A stretch of DNA of 64,000 bases, from positions 124,001 through 188,000 of the forward strand of contig NZ_PJAR01000044.1 of assembly GCF_002836745.1 (NCBI RefSeq), given 5' to 3'. Position 1 is the first letter of the stretch. Each line of letters opens with the position of its first letter. The notes beneath the pieces were generated by a model. The model saw only the letters and a program-made list of their open reading frames with translations, was not told the origin of the DNA and did no database searches. Below, piece by piece: positions 16,310-24,433 of the stretch. Origin of the DNA: Glaciecola sp. 33A. GTDB lineage: Bacteria; Pseudomonadota; Gammaproteobacteria; Enterobacterales; Alteromonadaceae. The translations under genes were made by a program, and so were the position numbers.

Positions 16310-16777
16310 TTATATATTTTTAATGGGTAGCTCTGTCGTATTTTTAACTTGTTTTAAGGCAAATGTAGAGCTCAAGTGATCAACCAAAGGAAGGTGCGTG
16401 AGTTTATTTTTGAGCAGTTGCTCGTATTCCTCAATGCTTTCCACAATAACCTTCAATAAATAGTCTTTTTCGCCACTAGTAGTATGACATTCAACTATCT
16501 CGACAATTTCTTGAACGGCTTTTTCAAAATCGACCAGTGAATCACCATCATGGTTTTTTAGCGTAACATAAATGAAAACTGAGACACCAAGATTAAGTTT
16601 CTTACTGTCTAACAGTGTTACTTTTTGACGAATAACTCCGTCAGCTTCCATGCGTTTAACTCTGCGCCAGCAAGGGGTATGGGATAAACCAACATATTGG
16701 CTTAGTTCTGCCATTGATACCGTTGCGTCTCTTTGCATTACTCTTAGAATTTCTCGATCAAACTTATCTAACTTCAT
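16310..16777 (-). CDS. Lrp/AsnC-family transcriptional regulator
   Basis: This 155-residue protein has an N-terminal winged HTH (LDKFDREILRVMQRDATVSMAELSQYVGLSHTPCWRRVKRME) and a C-terminal RAM/Lrp ligand-binding domain (SGEKDYLLKVIVESIEEYEQLL). It is divergent from the leucine-dehydrogenase-family gene with a 266-bp gap, the usual arrangement for a local activator of that enzyme (BkdR-like). It is also convergent with maiA (17 bp between stops). The ligand is probably a branched-chain or aromatic amino acid, by inference. Confidence 0.88.
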   Translation of the reverse strand: MKLDKFDREILRVMQRDATVSMAELSQYVGLSHTPCWRRVKRMEADGVIRQKVTLLDSKKLNLGVSVFIYVTLKNHDGDSLVDFEKAVQEIVEIVECHTTSGEKDYLLKVIVESIEEYEQLLKNKLTHLPLVDHLSSTFALKQVKNTTELPIKNI

Positions 16778-16989
16778 TTTTATTCCATGGTGAGAGATGT
16801 ATCACTTATATCAAAACCATTATAGGATAGATATCCTATAAATAGAAAATAATAAATACATTTAGTGAACAACTATTTTTTATACAAGCGTAAATCGCAA
16901 GATACGTCCTCTAAATATTCGGCTACAATCTGTCGTGAGTTATTAGCATCAAAAAATGTACTATTAGCAACATCATGATTGAAAACCAG

Positions 16990-17036
16990 CAAAACAATCA
17001 ATAACAATAACAAAAAATAACAATTTCAACAATTAA
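16990..17036 (+). promoter_or_regulatory. CA-rich leader of amino acid dehydrogenase gene
   Basis: The 47 bases before the ribosome-binding site consist almost wholly of A and C with repeated AACAATAACAA-type motifs. Such tracts are translation enhancers and are the known target type of the small RNA GcvB, which represses amino-acid metabolism genes. Targeting is inferred. Confidence 0.4.
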
Positions 17037-17043
17037 GGTACAT

Positions 17044-18090
17044 ATGTCAGTTTTCGATCACCGAGAGTTTGCAGAGCATGAACAAGTATCCTTTTACCAT
17101 GACAAAGCAACAGGATTAAAAGCAATTATTGCTGTACACAATACAAATCTAGGCCCGGGGTTAGGTGGTTGTAGAATGTGGAATTATGCTAACTCTGAAG
17201 AAGCGTTGACCGATGTGCTGAGGTTATCCAGAGGGATGACTTACAAAGCAGCAATGGCAGGGTTAGAGCAAGGTGGCGGTAAAGCCGTTATTTTTGGCGA
17301 TCCTCGTAAAGATAAAACGTCTGACATGATGCGTGAAATGGGTCACTTCGTTGATACCTTAAAGGGTAACTACATTACAGCCGAGGATTCCGGCATTGCG
17401 GTGTCTGATATTATATTAATGTCTGAAAATACAAAACATGTCAGCGGTACCTTTTCCAAGTACAGCTTTGATGGCAATGTTGCGGATGGTAATCCAGCCC
17501 CAGCAACGGCTTATGGGGTTTTTGTTGGTATAAAAGCAGCAGTCAAACACGTCTATCAATCCGATTTACAAGGCAAGAAAGTGGCGATTAAAGGCGTTGG
17601 ACACGTTGGTATTAGGTTAGCTGAGCACCTCTATAACGCAGGCGCAAAGCTTTATGTGGCTGACATATTTCCCGGCGGTGTTAACCAAGCAGTGGCTGAA
17701 TTTGGCGCTATCCAAGTTAACGTCGATCAAATTGATTTTCTTGATGTTGATGTATTTGCTCCATGTGCCTTAGGCAATGCGATTAACCATCAGAATATCG
17801 ATCATCTCAAAGCCCGAATTATCGCTGGTGCAGCCAACAACCAATTAGCGTGCGACGAGATAGGGGTTAAATTAGCCAGTAACGGTATTTTGTATGCACC
17901 GGATTACGTCATTAATGCAGGCGGTATTATCGATATTTATCATCAGCGTTCAGACAGCAATGTAGATAAATTACGTGAGCATTTAAATCAGATTGGTGAA
18001 ACTTTGCAAACGATTTTTGTGGAAGCAGACGAGAGCGGTTTAGCGACGGCTAAAGTAGCTGACTCGCTAGCTGAATTAAAATTTAAATAA
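17044..18090 (+). CDS. Leucine/Phe/Val dehydrogenase family enzyme
   Basis: This 348-residue Glu/Leu/Phe/Val dehydrogenase has the conserved lysines K68 (MTYKAAMAG) and K80 (GGGKAVI), the numbering of bacterial leucine dehydrogenase, the LGPGLGGCRM substrate loop, and a Rossmann motif GVGHVGIRLAEHL around residue 183. It oxidatively deaminates a branched-chain or aromatic L-amino acid with NAD+. The adjacent Lrp-type gene and TyrR cluster suggest amino-acid catabolism. Sequence alone does not separate leucine from phenylalanine specificity; length and motifs favour leucine dehydrogenase. ATG 17044 follows AAGG. Confidence 0.88.
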   Translation: MSVFDHREFAEHEQVSFYHDKATGLKAIIAVHNTNLGPGLGGCRMWNYANSEEALTDVLRLSRGMTYKAAMAGLEQGGGKAVIFGDPRKDKTSDMMREMGHFVDTLKGNYITAEDSGIAVSDIILMSENTKHVSGTFSKYSFDGNVADGNPAPATAYGVFVGIKAAVKHVYQSDLQGKKVAIKGVGHVGIRLAEHLYNAGAKLYVADIFPGGVNQAVAEFGAIQVNVDQIDFLDVDVFAPCALGNAINHQNIDHLKARIIAGAANNQLACDEIGVKLASNGILYAPDYVINAGGIIDIYHQRSDSNVDKLREHLNQIGETLQTIFVEADESGLATAKVADSLAELKFK

Positions 18091-18166
18091 ATTAGTTTGA
18101 AGCGGTTGCAAGTAATCATAGAAATCGGCATACTCCACGCCGTCTTGAACCTAAGACGATTTCAAT

Positions 18167-18275
18167 GGTGAGCTCTGGTTCTCTCGCAATGATATTTTGG
18201 AAACTCGGTCAGGCCCGGAAGGGAGCAGCCGTACCGAAGGACTCATGTGCCGAGATGTGGCTGGGGCTTGCCACC
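18167..18275 (+). ncRNA. ffs: 4.5S RNA of signal recognition particle
   Basis: The conserved SRP RNA apical domain is present: GGTCAGGCCCGGAAGGGAGCAGCC at 18207-18230 (tetraloop GGAA, symmetric and asymmetric loops), then GTGCCGAGATGTGGCTGG, and complementary ends GGTGAGC and GCTTGCCACC. The length of about 109 bases fits the bacterial 4.5S RNA. The short ORFs that overlap it are not genes. Confidence 0.95.
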
Positions 18276-18306
18276 CAACTCCCTTCTTTAATGTTTCTAT
18301 TATGCG

Positions 18307-18585
18307 TCATTCGGCATCGTCATTCTTCGGGTGCGTTTCTAAATACTTAACTACGTTATTTATCGCATGCGATACGTTCATTTCCATTTGTCTGCGCTCT
18401 GACATCGGCAAATAAAATGCCATGTCCACTTCAAATCGAATATATCGGGGCGGTAATTGATTCAACACCAGACAGGTAAGATCGGCTAAAAAGTCTACTG
18501 TTTTGCTTTGATTAAAACCAAGCGTTTGGATTTTGTCTAAGACCAAATGTTCATAATAGTTGTGAATGTCATCATCTAGTTTCAT
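18307..18585 (-). CDS. ComFB-family protein
   Basis: This 92-residue protein contains NYYEHLVLDKI near the N-terminus and CLVLNQLPPRYIRFE in the middle, the hallmark of the late-competence ComFB family (ALN-LPPRY). A few family members in other bacteria bind cyclic di-nucleotides, but the role in gammaproteobacteria is unknown. The usual cysteine pair that can bind zinc is not evident; only one cysteine is seen. It is convergent with the 4.5S RNA gene. Confidence 0.75.
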   Translation of the reverse strand: MKLDDDIHNYYEHLVLDKIQTLGFNQSKTVDFLADLTCLVLNQLPPRYIRFEVDMAFYLPMSERRQMEMNVSHAINNVVKYLETHPKNDDAE

Positions 18586-19368
18586 ATCTTATACCGTCAT
18601 TAATTTATCATTACAATTTATAGTCTAAGATATATCGGCTAAAAATACGAAACCAGAATGCTTTATAGCTATTTATTATTTTAAATCTAAATAAAGTATT
18701 TCTGCATTTTGTAAAAATTAGAATGCATTAATAATTACCGTCACAAAGATAATGATGAGGTAATTTGTTTAATTTATGCAGGAACCTCTATCAAATCTAA
18801 AGGTCGAAATGGCTGTATGGGTTAATAATACAAAATGCTATGCCAAGTGGATGCGGGTTTATGCGTCGCTTTAATTATTTAATCAGCACGAAAAACGTGT
18901 CCGAGTCCTCTTAGTACTAATGATGTAAATGAGAGTGCTTTGCACAAAGAACATGATGAATAAGCTCATTAATATCAACTGTTGCTGATTATTTAAGCGC
19001 TAGTAAAGCATCAGAAGGAACGGCGTTGTAAAACTAGTATTTTGTATTTACACCCTATTTTTAATGGATAGTATTTTCGGAACTGCAGATTGTCGTAAAA
19101 ATCAAGTAAAAAAGTGCTAATTGCTTAATTTAATTCTATGCATTTATTACCACTATTTTTTTATTAATTTTTTCATTAATAAGGGGCATAAATTGCGCAG
19201 TGACTTAAAAGTTAGCCTATCCGTTTTCTTGACATTTACATAACATCCTGTGACTATCTAGCGCGAGTGCATCGTTCCTATGAATGCACGACTATGATAA
19301 TTATAATTACGACGTCTTTTATTGTTAAGGGCGTGAACATCAAAACTATGGTTGGGAATATGTCCAAA
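18586..19368. other. Long gap before the TonB operon
   Basis: No gene was found here. Items seen: GATAATGATGAGG at 18748-18760, a half-match to a Fur box (about 11 of 19 positions over 18748-18766); the inverted repeat TTATTAAT-N6-ATTAATAA at 19161-19182; a TTGACA at 19229-19234 without a good -10 at 17 bases; and GTGCAT/ATGCAC (19267/19285) able to form a hairpin in the leader. The size suggests complex control of the operon downstream. Confidence 0.4.
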
Positions 19369-20133
19369 ATGAGCAAGAGAACTCAAATAGCATCATGCGT
19401 TCTGGGTGCGTTAGCACTGGGGAATGCTTCGATTGTCTCTGCAGATCAGCTTCAGGATTTACAAAATGAAGAAGCTAAGATCCATAAAGCAGCAGCGCAA
19501 TCTCAAGAAAAAATTAATAACCTTTTCGAACAATCACAGGAATTGCTAGCTGAATATAGAAACGTCATTGATTCAACGGAAAGCTTAAAGGTTTATAATG
19601 ATTACTTGGCCAATTTAGTGGCAGACCAACAACGTGGTATTGATTCACTGCAGCGCCAGATTGATTCAATTGATGAGACCAAGCAAAACATCGTTCCATT
19701 GATGTTTAACATGATAAGCAGTCTTGAAGAGTTCATTAAACTCGATGTTCCAATCAATATCGAAGAGCGAACAGCTCGCGTTCAAAGACTTCGTGATGTT
19801 ATGTCAAACTCAAGCGTGACTGTCGCTGAACGTTTTCGTGTTGTGCTTGAAGCATATCAGACAGAAAATGAATATGGTTCAAAAATTGAAACTTACCCTG
19901 GTACTATCGAAGATGGTGGTCAGGATGTGTCGGTAGATTTCTTTAACTTAGGTCGTACGGCTTTGCTCGCGCTGTCTAAAGATCAAAAACATGCTTGGGC
20001 ATGGGACAACGATGCACGTAATTATCAAAAATTAGGTGATGAGTATCTTAACTCTATCATTCAAGCAGTGCGCATGGCGCAAGGCTTGGTGCCTGAAGAT
20101 CTTATCAAATTACCTATTAAAGCTGCGGAGTAA
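19369..20133 (+). CDS. DUF3450 periplasmic TonB-system protein
   Basis: The product is about 254 residues from ATG 19369 (ggga 11 bases upstream); ATGs at 19360 and 19348 and a GTG at 19267 are in frame, so the start is uncertain. Residues 1-25 are a signal peptide ending SIVSA. The rest is coiled coil (QNEEAKIHKAAAQSQEKINNLFEQSQELLAEYRNVIDSTESLKVYND) followed by SLEEFIKLDVPINIEERTARVQRL. This is the DUF3450 family, which is always found first in operons with an N-terminally extended ExbB. It is thought to contact that ExbB in the periplasm. Its precise role is not known. Confidence 0.85.
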   Translation: MSKRTQIASCVLGALALGNASIVSADQLQDLQNEEAKIHKAAAQSQEKINNLFEQSQELLAEYRNVIDSTESLKVYNDYLANLVADQQRGIDSLQRQIDSIDETKQNIVPLMFNMISSLEEFIKLDVPINIEERTARVQRLRDVMSNSSVTVAERFRVVLEAYQTENEYGSKIETYPGTIEDGGQDVSVDFFNLGRTALLALSKDQKHAWAWDNDARNYQKLGDEYLNSIIQAVRMAQGLVPEDLIKLPIKAAE

Positions 20134-20138
20134 GTATA

Positions 20139-21503
20139 ATGAAAACAATAATTAAAACACTTGTTGCTGCAGCGACAATGGTTTGTGTAGCGTCATTTGC
20201 ACAAGCACAGTCGTCAACAACACTGCAAGACTTGCTGCAAAAAGTAAAACAGGAAGGCACGGTTCAATCACGTGTTAATGAGCAACGTGAAGCTGAGTTC
20301 CGCAAGGACCGCTCAGATAAACAAGGCCTATTACGCAAAGCACAATCTGAGTTGCGTGCTGAAGAAGCTCGCGGTGATCGTTTGGCTAATTCGTTTTCTG
20401 CCAATGAACAGACTTTAGTCGACAAAGAAGTTGAGTTAGACATAGCCACGGGTGACCTTGGCGAAATGTTTGGTGTTGTTCGTCAAGCTTCTGCTGATGC
20501 ATATGGTCGAATTTCTACCTCAATCGTTAGCGCTCAGTATCCCGGTCGCGACGTGTTTTTAGGTGAAATGTCAAAAGACTCGAAAGGTTTGCCAAACATC
20601 AGCGAATTAAGAGAGTTGTGGTTTTCCCTGCAAACAGAAATGACGGCGTCTGGTCAGGTTGAAAAATTTGAAACAGAAGTCCTTAATCTGGATGGCGGTA
20701 AAGGAATGCAGACTGTATTGCGCATCGGTACGTTTAACTTAATCGGAAGTCAAGGTTATTTGGTATACGATGATTCTAATGGCACTGTGCAACCATTAGG
20801 TCGCCAACCGGATGGTTATCAAGTTGCAACGACTCAAGATATATTCAATGCGGCAGCATCGGATGGTTTCGTTCCGGTATTTGTTGACCCATCAAGAGGC
20901 GCGATCCTGAATTTGTTTAAGCAAAAAGCAACCATGATTGAGCGATATCATGCTGGTGGACCCGTAGGTTATACAATTACGGTCATGCTAGCGATAGGTT
21001 TGTTAATCGGTTTATATAAGTTCCTAACGCTTTCTACTATCGGCGCAAAAATGAGCAAACAGCTGAAGAACATCGATAGTCCGAATACGAAAAACCCATT
21101 GGGTCGTATTTTAAGTGTGTATCAAGCAAACAAAGCAGCTGATGTTGAAAGTTTAGAACTGAAATTAGATGAAGCTATTTTGCGTGAGTTACCCAGTATA
21201 GATAGAGGCATCAACATCATCAAGATATTCGCAGCAATAGCCCCTTTACTTGGTCTATTAGGTACGGTACTTGGTATGATTGAAACATTCCAACAAATTA
21301 CATTGTTTGGTACAGGCGACCCACGGATCATGGCTGGTTCAATTTCAATGGCACTTGTAACAACAGCTCAAGGTATAATTGCAGCGTTACCACTTATTTT
21401 GGTTCATAGTTTTGTAGCTGCAAAGGCGAAGTCAATTGTTCATGTATTAGATGAGCAAACAGCTGGCTTTATTGCAACTAGCGCAGAGTCGGAGAAAGCT
21501 TAA
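20139..21503 (+). CDS. ExbB-like proton channel with periplasmic extension
   Basis: This 454-residue MotA/TolQ/ExbB protein is about twice the length of ordinary ExbB. It has a signal peptide (1-23, ending AQA), then a coiled-coil periplasmic domain of about 250 residues. Membrane spans lie near 281-300 (VGYTITVMLAIGLLIGLYKF), 366-388 (FAAIAPLLGLLGTVLGMIET) and 405-425. The ExbB signature APLLGLLGTVLGMIETFQ and GSISMALVTTAQGIIAALP are complete. In Vibrio this class is called TtpC and is needed for TonB2 function. It starts 5 bases after the DUF3450 gene. Confidence 0.9.
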   Translation: MKTIIKTLVAAATMVCVASFAQAQSSTTLQDLLQKVKQEGTVQSRVNEQREAEFRKDRSDKQGLLRKAQSELRAEEARGDRLANSFSANEQTLVDKEVELDIATGDLGEMFGVVRQASADAYGRISTSIVSAQYPGRDVFLGEMSKDSKGLPNISELRELWFSLQTEMTASGQVEKFETEVLNLDGGKGMQTVLRIGTFNLIGSQGYLVYDDSNGTVQPLGRQPDGYQVATTQDIFNAAASDGFVPVFVDPSRGAILNLFKQKATMIERYHAGGPVGYTITVMLAIGLLIGLYKFLTLSTIGAKMSKQLKNIDSPNTKNPLGRILSVYQANKAADVESLELKLDEAILRELPSIDRGINIIKIFAAIAPLLGLLGTVLGMIETFQQITLFGTGDPRIMAGSISMALVTTAQGIIAALPLILVHSFVAAKAKSIVHVLDEQTAGFIATSAESEKA

Positions 21504-21504
21504 T

Positions 21505-22029
21505 ATGTTGTACCTGATTGGATTATGGGAATCTGTCAGGGACTTTATCGCTACCGGCGGTGACGTGTTGTATTTCGTCGCTGCTGCGCTCTTCCTTATG
21601 TGGGTTTTAATGGTTGAGCGTTATTGGTATTTTAGTTCAGTATTTCCTGGGGTTAAGAAACAAATTATAGCCGACTGGAATGCTAGAAAAGATACTACTT
21701 CATGGTATGCGCATAGAATTCGTGACACGTGGATTTCACAGGCGTCAGACGCTTTGAATGCAAGGTTGATTATTATTCGTACATTAGTGGCTATGTGTCC
21801 ATTAATTGGATTATTAGGCACTGTAACCGGCATGATCGGTGTATTCGAGAGTATGGCAACGCAAGGTACTGGTAACCCAAGAATAATGGCTGCTGGTATC
21901 TCGATGGCAACAATTCCGACGATGGCTGGAATGGTTGCAGCTCTTTCTGGACTGTTTTTCAGTTCACGCCTTGAAGCGAAAGCTAAAATGGCAAGAGAGA
22001 AATTAGTCGATAGCCTGCCACATCATTAA
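21505..22029 (+). CDS. exbB: ExbB-type proton channel, short
   Basis: ATG 21505 lies one base after the previous stop, with GGAGAAAG upstream; the earlier in-frame ATG at 21451 lies inside the preceding gene. The 174-residue product has three membrane spans (about 20-38, 95-115, 130-150) and the family motif CPLIGLLGTVTGMIGVFESM followed by ISMATIPTMAGMVAALSGLF. It makes the inner-membrane proton channel that energises TonB, with ExbD encoded next. Two ExbB-type channels in one operon are typical of TonB2 systems in marine gammaproteobacteria. Confidence 0.92.
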   Translation: MLYLIGLWESVRDFIATGGDVLYFVAAALFLMWVLMVERYWYFSSVFPGVKKQIIADWNARKDTTSWYAHRIRDTWISQASDALNARLIIIRTLVAMCPLIGLLGTVTGMIGVFESMATQGTGNPRIMAAGISMATIPTMAGMVAALSGLFFSSRLEAKAKMAREKLVDSLPHH

Positions 22030-22040
22030 GAGAGATTATA

Positions 22041-22439
22041 ATGGGTCGTAAAGTAAGAGTTGAGGAAGAAGACGCTCAGATTGACATGACGCCAATGCTG
22101 GACGTTGTCTTCATAATGCTAATATTCTTCATTGTAACGACTGTTTTTATTAAGCAAGCGGGTATAGATGTTAATAAACCTGATGGCGAAACTGCAGTGT
22201 TAATGAAGAAGGCAAATATATTTATTGCGATTACCGCAGATGGCAATGTGTGGATGGATAGACGAGAGATTTCAGTAGAAGCTGTCTCGGCTAACCTTGA
22301 AAAGCTGTTGTCAGAGCAACCTTCAGAAGTTGTCTTTATTCAGGCCGACACCAAAGCCAAACATGGCGTTGTGGTGAAAGTTATGGATCAAGTGAAGGAA
22401 GCAGGTATAGACCGCGTTGCAATTGCGGTGAGGGGTTAA
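22041..22439 (+). CDS. exbD: ExbD-family protein
   Basis: This 132-residue protein has a short cytoplasmic N-terminus, a single membrane span with the conserved proton-path aspartate (IDMTPMLDVVFIMLIFFIVTT, Asp near residue 20), and a periplasmic domain (VVFIQADTKAKHGVVVKVMDQVKEAGIDRVAIAV). It combines with ExbB and TonB. Its spacing of 11 bases from exbB and 1 base to tonB confirms the operon. Confidence 0.93.
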   Translation: MGRKVRVEEEDAQIDMTPMLDVVFIMLIFFIVTTVFIKQAGIDVNKPDGETAVLMKKANIFIAITADGNVWMDRREISVEAVSANLEKLLSEQPSEVVFIQADTKAKHGVVVKVMDQVKEAGIDRVAIAVRG

Positions 22440-22440
22440 C

Positions 22441-23049
22441 ATGGTTAGAATTATAGTTTCCATTTTACTTGGAGCATCAATTGCGTTTGGTTTGTTTGTT
22501 GTTATGGCAAAATTAATCCAAAATGATGGAAAGGCGATGGGCGCGCTGCCTCCTCCACCGGTTATTGATATTGTCATGCAAAAGCCTGATGATGAGTTAC
22601 AGACTCGTGTCAGAAAGCCACCGCCACCGCCACCGCCACCTCAAGAGCCACCAAAGATTGAGTTGGTTGAACCTGACCAAGCTGATCCAAATGCATCTGG
22701 CTTTAGTTTGTCAATACCTTCTGTCGATACAGGTGGTATAACGACTTCAGTAGGCGGTATTGGTGCAATGCGTGATGGCGATGCATCGCCAATAGTGCGT
22801 ATTCCACCAGACTATCCACCTCAGGCATCTCGCGATGGCAAGGAAGGCTGGGTACGGTTGTCATTCACTATTAACGAAATGGGTGGTGTGGAAGATGTTG
22901 AAGTACTTGATGCCGATCCAAAACGAATCTTTGACCGCAATGCCAAGCGTGCACTTCGCAAGTGGAAGTATCGTCCGAAGATTGTTGATGGTATTGCTCA
23001 AAAACAATTCGGGCTCGAAGTTCAATTAGACTTTAAGTTAGGAGAATAA
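22441..23049 (+). CDS. tonB: TonB energy-transducing protein
   Basis: This 202-residue protein is compact like TonB2 (about 205 residues). It has an N-terminal span (IVSILLGASIAFGLFVVMA), a proline stretch of eight consecutive prolines near residue 61 (KPP...PPQEPPKIELVEP), and a C-terminal TonB_C domain (PPDYPPQASRDGKEGWVRLSF, then NAKRALRKWKYRPKIVDG). The domain contacts TonB boxes of outer-membrane receptors, and energy comes from the neighbouring ExbB/ExbD. The linker is much shorter than in TonB1, as in other TonB2 proteins. Confidence 0.94.
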   Translation: MVRIIVSILLGASIAFGLFVVMAKLIQNDGKAMGALPPPPVIDIVMQKPDDELQTRVRKPPPPPPPPQEPPKIELVEPDQADPNASGFSLSIPSVDTGGITTSVGGIGAMRDGDASPIVRIPPDYPPQASRDGKEGWVRLSFTINEMGGVEDVEVLDADPKRIFDRNAKRALRKWKYRPKIVDGIAQKQFGLEVQLDFKLGE

Positions 23050-23052
23050 GCC

Positions 23053-24318
23053 ATGAAATTTAAATCTCTTAAAGCTTCATTGTTGATCGGTTCGGCGCTA
23101 GTGATGGGGTCGTATTCGTCCTTATCAATGGCACAAGCCAACTTAGCAATTCAATGCCCTGGTTACAAGCCAGCAAAAACGCAATTGTTAGGTCAGAAAG
23201 TAGGTAAGAAGCTAAACAAAGCTTTCGAAGCCTATAATCAAGACTTGGTCAAAGAAGCGATTGATTTGCTATATGAAATCGAAGCCGATGACCCATTTGA
23301 CAGAGCATCTGTTGATAGGTTTTTGGGCCAATTACTAGTCTCCGAACCGGGCAAACGTTTAGAGGCGGGTGATTATCTGGAACGCGCAGTAAAAACCAAA
23401 ATACTAAACGATAACGACCACGCTCCTATTATCAAGTTAGTTGGCGATTTAAAGTACGAAGCCGGCAAATATGAAGAAGCGATAATGTGGTTCGAGAAGT
23501 GGATGGCGTTTACGTGCAGAGATGACGGGATGACATTCCTTAAAATTGCCAATGCTTATAAAGAGATGAAGCAATTAGACAAGGTTATCGCTCCGGCAGA
23601 CAAGGCAATTCAGTTTCTGGATCCGGCAAAAGAGACCCCATATGCAATAAAAATGAGTGTTTACTACGATCAGAAGAAATATAAGGAAGCCATCGATGTT
23701 ATCGAAACGGCGATCCAAGTTTTTCCTGACTCTGAAGCATGGTACAAGAACGCAGGTTTGTTTTATCAGATTACTGAGAATTACAAAATGGCGCTTACTA
23801 TGTTTAAACTCGCTTATATGCAGGGTCACTTAACAACTGCGACGCAGCATAAACAGCTTGCTCAGTTGTATAGCGTAAATGGCATACCATACAGTGCTAC
23901 TATGCTGATGGAAAAGCACATGAAATCAGGTCTAATACCCAAAGATAAAGTGACTTTATCTGCGGTAGCTAATTCTGCTTTTCAAGCTCGCGATTTCAAG
24001 AAAGCGGCATCGTATTTTGGTCAAGCTGCAAAAGTTGCATCAGACCCAGAACTTTATCGTAGACAAGGTTCAATGCTGTTAAGCGCTGGTGATTACAAAG
24101 GCGCAGTTAAAGCGTTGCAGCTGTCACTGGTCGATAACGAAGAAAGCGAAGGTAAAGTGCATTTTGCGCTTATCGAAGCTTACTTCTATTTAGGTGATTA
24201 CAAAGCAGCTTTAGCTTCCGCTCAAGAAGCTAAGAAAGACACAAGCCTTCGCAAGAACGCGTTAGCTTGGGAACCCTATATAAAGACCAAAGCCTCAAAT
24301 AGAGGCATTCGAATCTAA
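23053..24318 (+). CDS. TPR protein of the TonB operon
   Basis: This 421-residue exported protein has a signal peptide MKFKSLKASLLIGSALVMGS ending near SMAQA. It then has about eight tetratricopeptide-like helical repeats, for example EEAIMWFEKWMAFTCRDDGM, KEAIDVIETAIQVFPDSEAWYKNAGLFY and GDYKGAVKALQLSLVD. It is the last gene of the operon and ends at a terminator. TPR proteins in this position are conserved in TonB2 operons and probably scaffold the periplasmic complex; the function is not established. Confidence 0.85.
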   Translation: MKFKSLKASLLIGSALVMGSYSSLSMAQANLAIQCPGYKPAKTQLLGQKVGKKLNKAFEAYNQDLVKEAIDLLYEIEADDPFDRASVDRFLGQLLVSEPGKRLEAGDYLERAVKTKILNDNDHAPIIKLVGDLKYEAGKYEEAIMWFEKWMAFTCRDDGMTFLKIANAYKEMKQLDKVIAPADKAIQFLDPAKETPYAIKMSVYYDQKKYKEAIDVIETAIQVFPDSEAWYKNAGLFYQITENYKMALTMFKLAYMQGHLTTATQHKQLAQLYSVNGIPYSATMLMEKHMKSGLIPKDKVTLSAVANSAFQARDFKKAASYFGQAAKVASDPELYRRQGSMLLSAGDYKGAVKALQLSLVDNEESEGKVHFALIEAYFYLGDYKAALASAQEAKKDTSLRKNALAWEPYIKTKASNRGIRI

Positions 24319-24333
24319 CTAGGCTAACAACAT

Positions 24334-24361
24334 AAAAAGCTCCTTAACGGAGCTTTTTTTT
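24334..24361 (+). terminator. Rho-independent terminator of the TonB operon
   Basis: The stem AAAAGCTCC / GGAGCTTTT with a TTAAC loop is followed by a T-run. Confidence 0.9.
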
Positions 24362-24433
24362 GTCTAAAATCAAGTGATTTTTAAGATTCATTAAGGGCTA
24401 CTTTATATTGTAAGTAATATGAATGTTAAGATA

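Noticed and set aside
18165-18415. Two plus-strand ORFs over the 4.5S RNA gene
   Set aside because: They overlap a conserved structural RNA in two frames and encode no recognisable protein.
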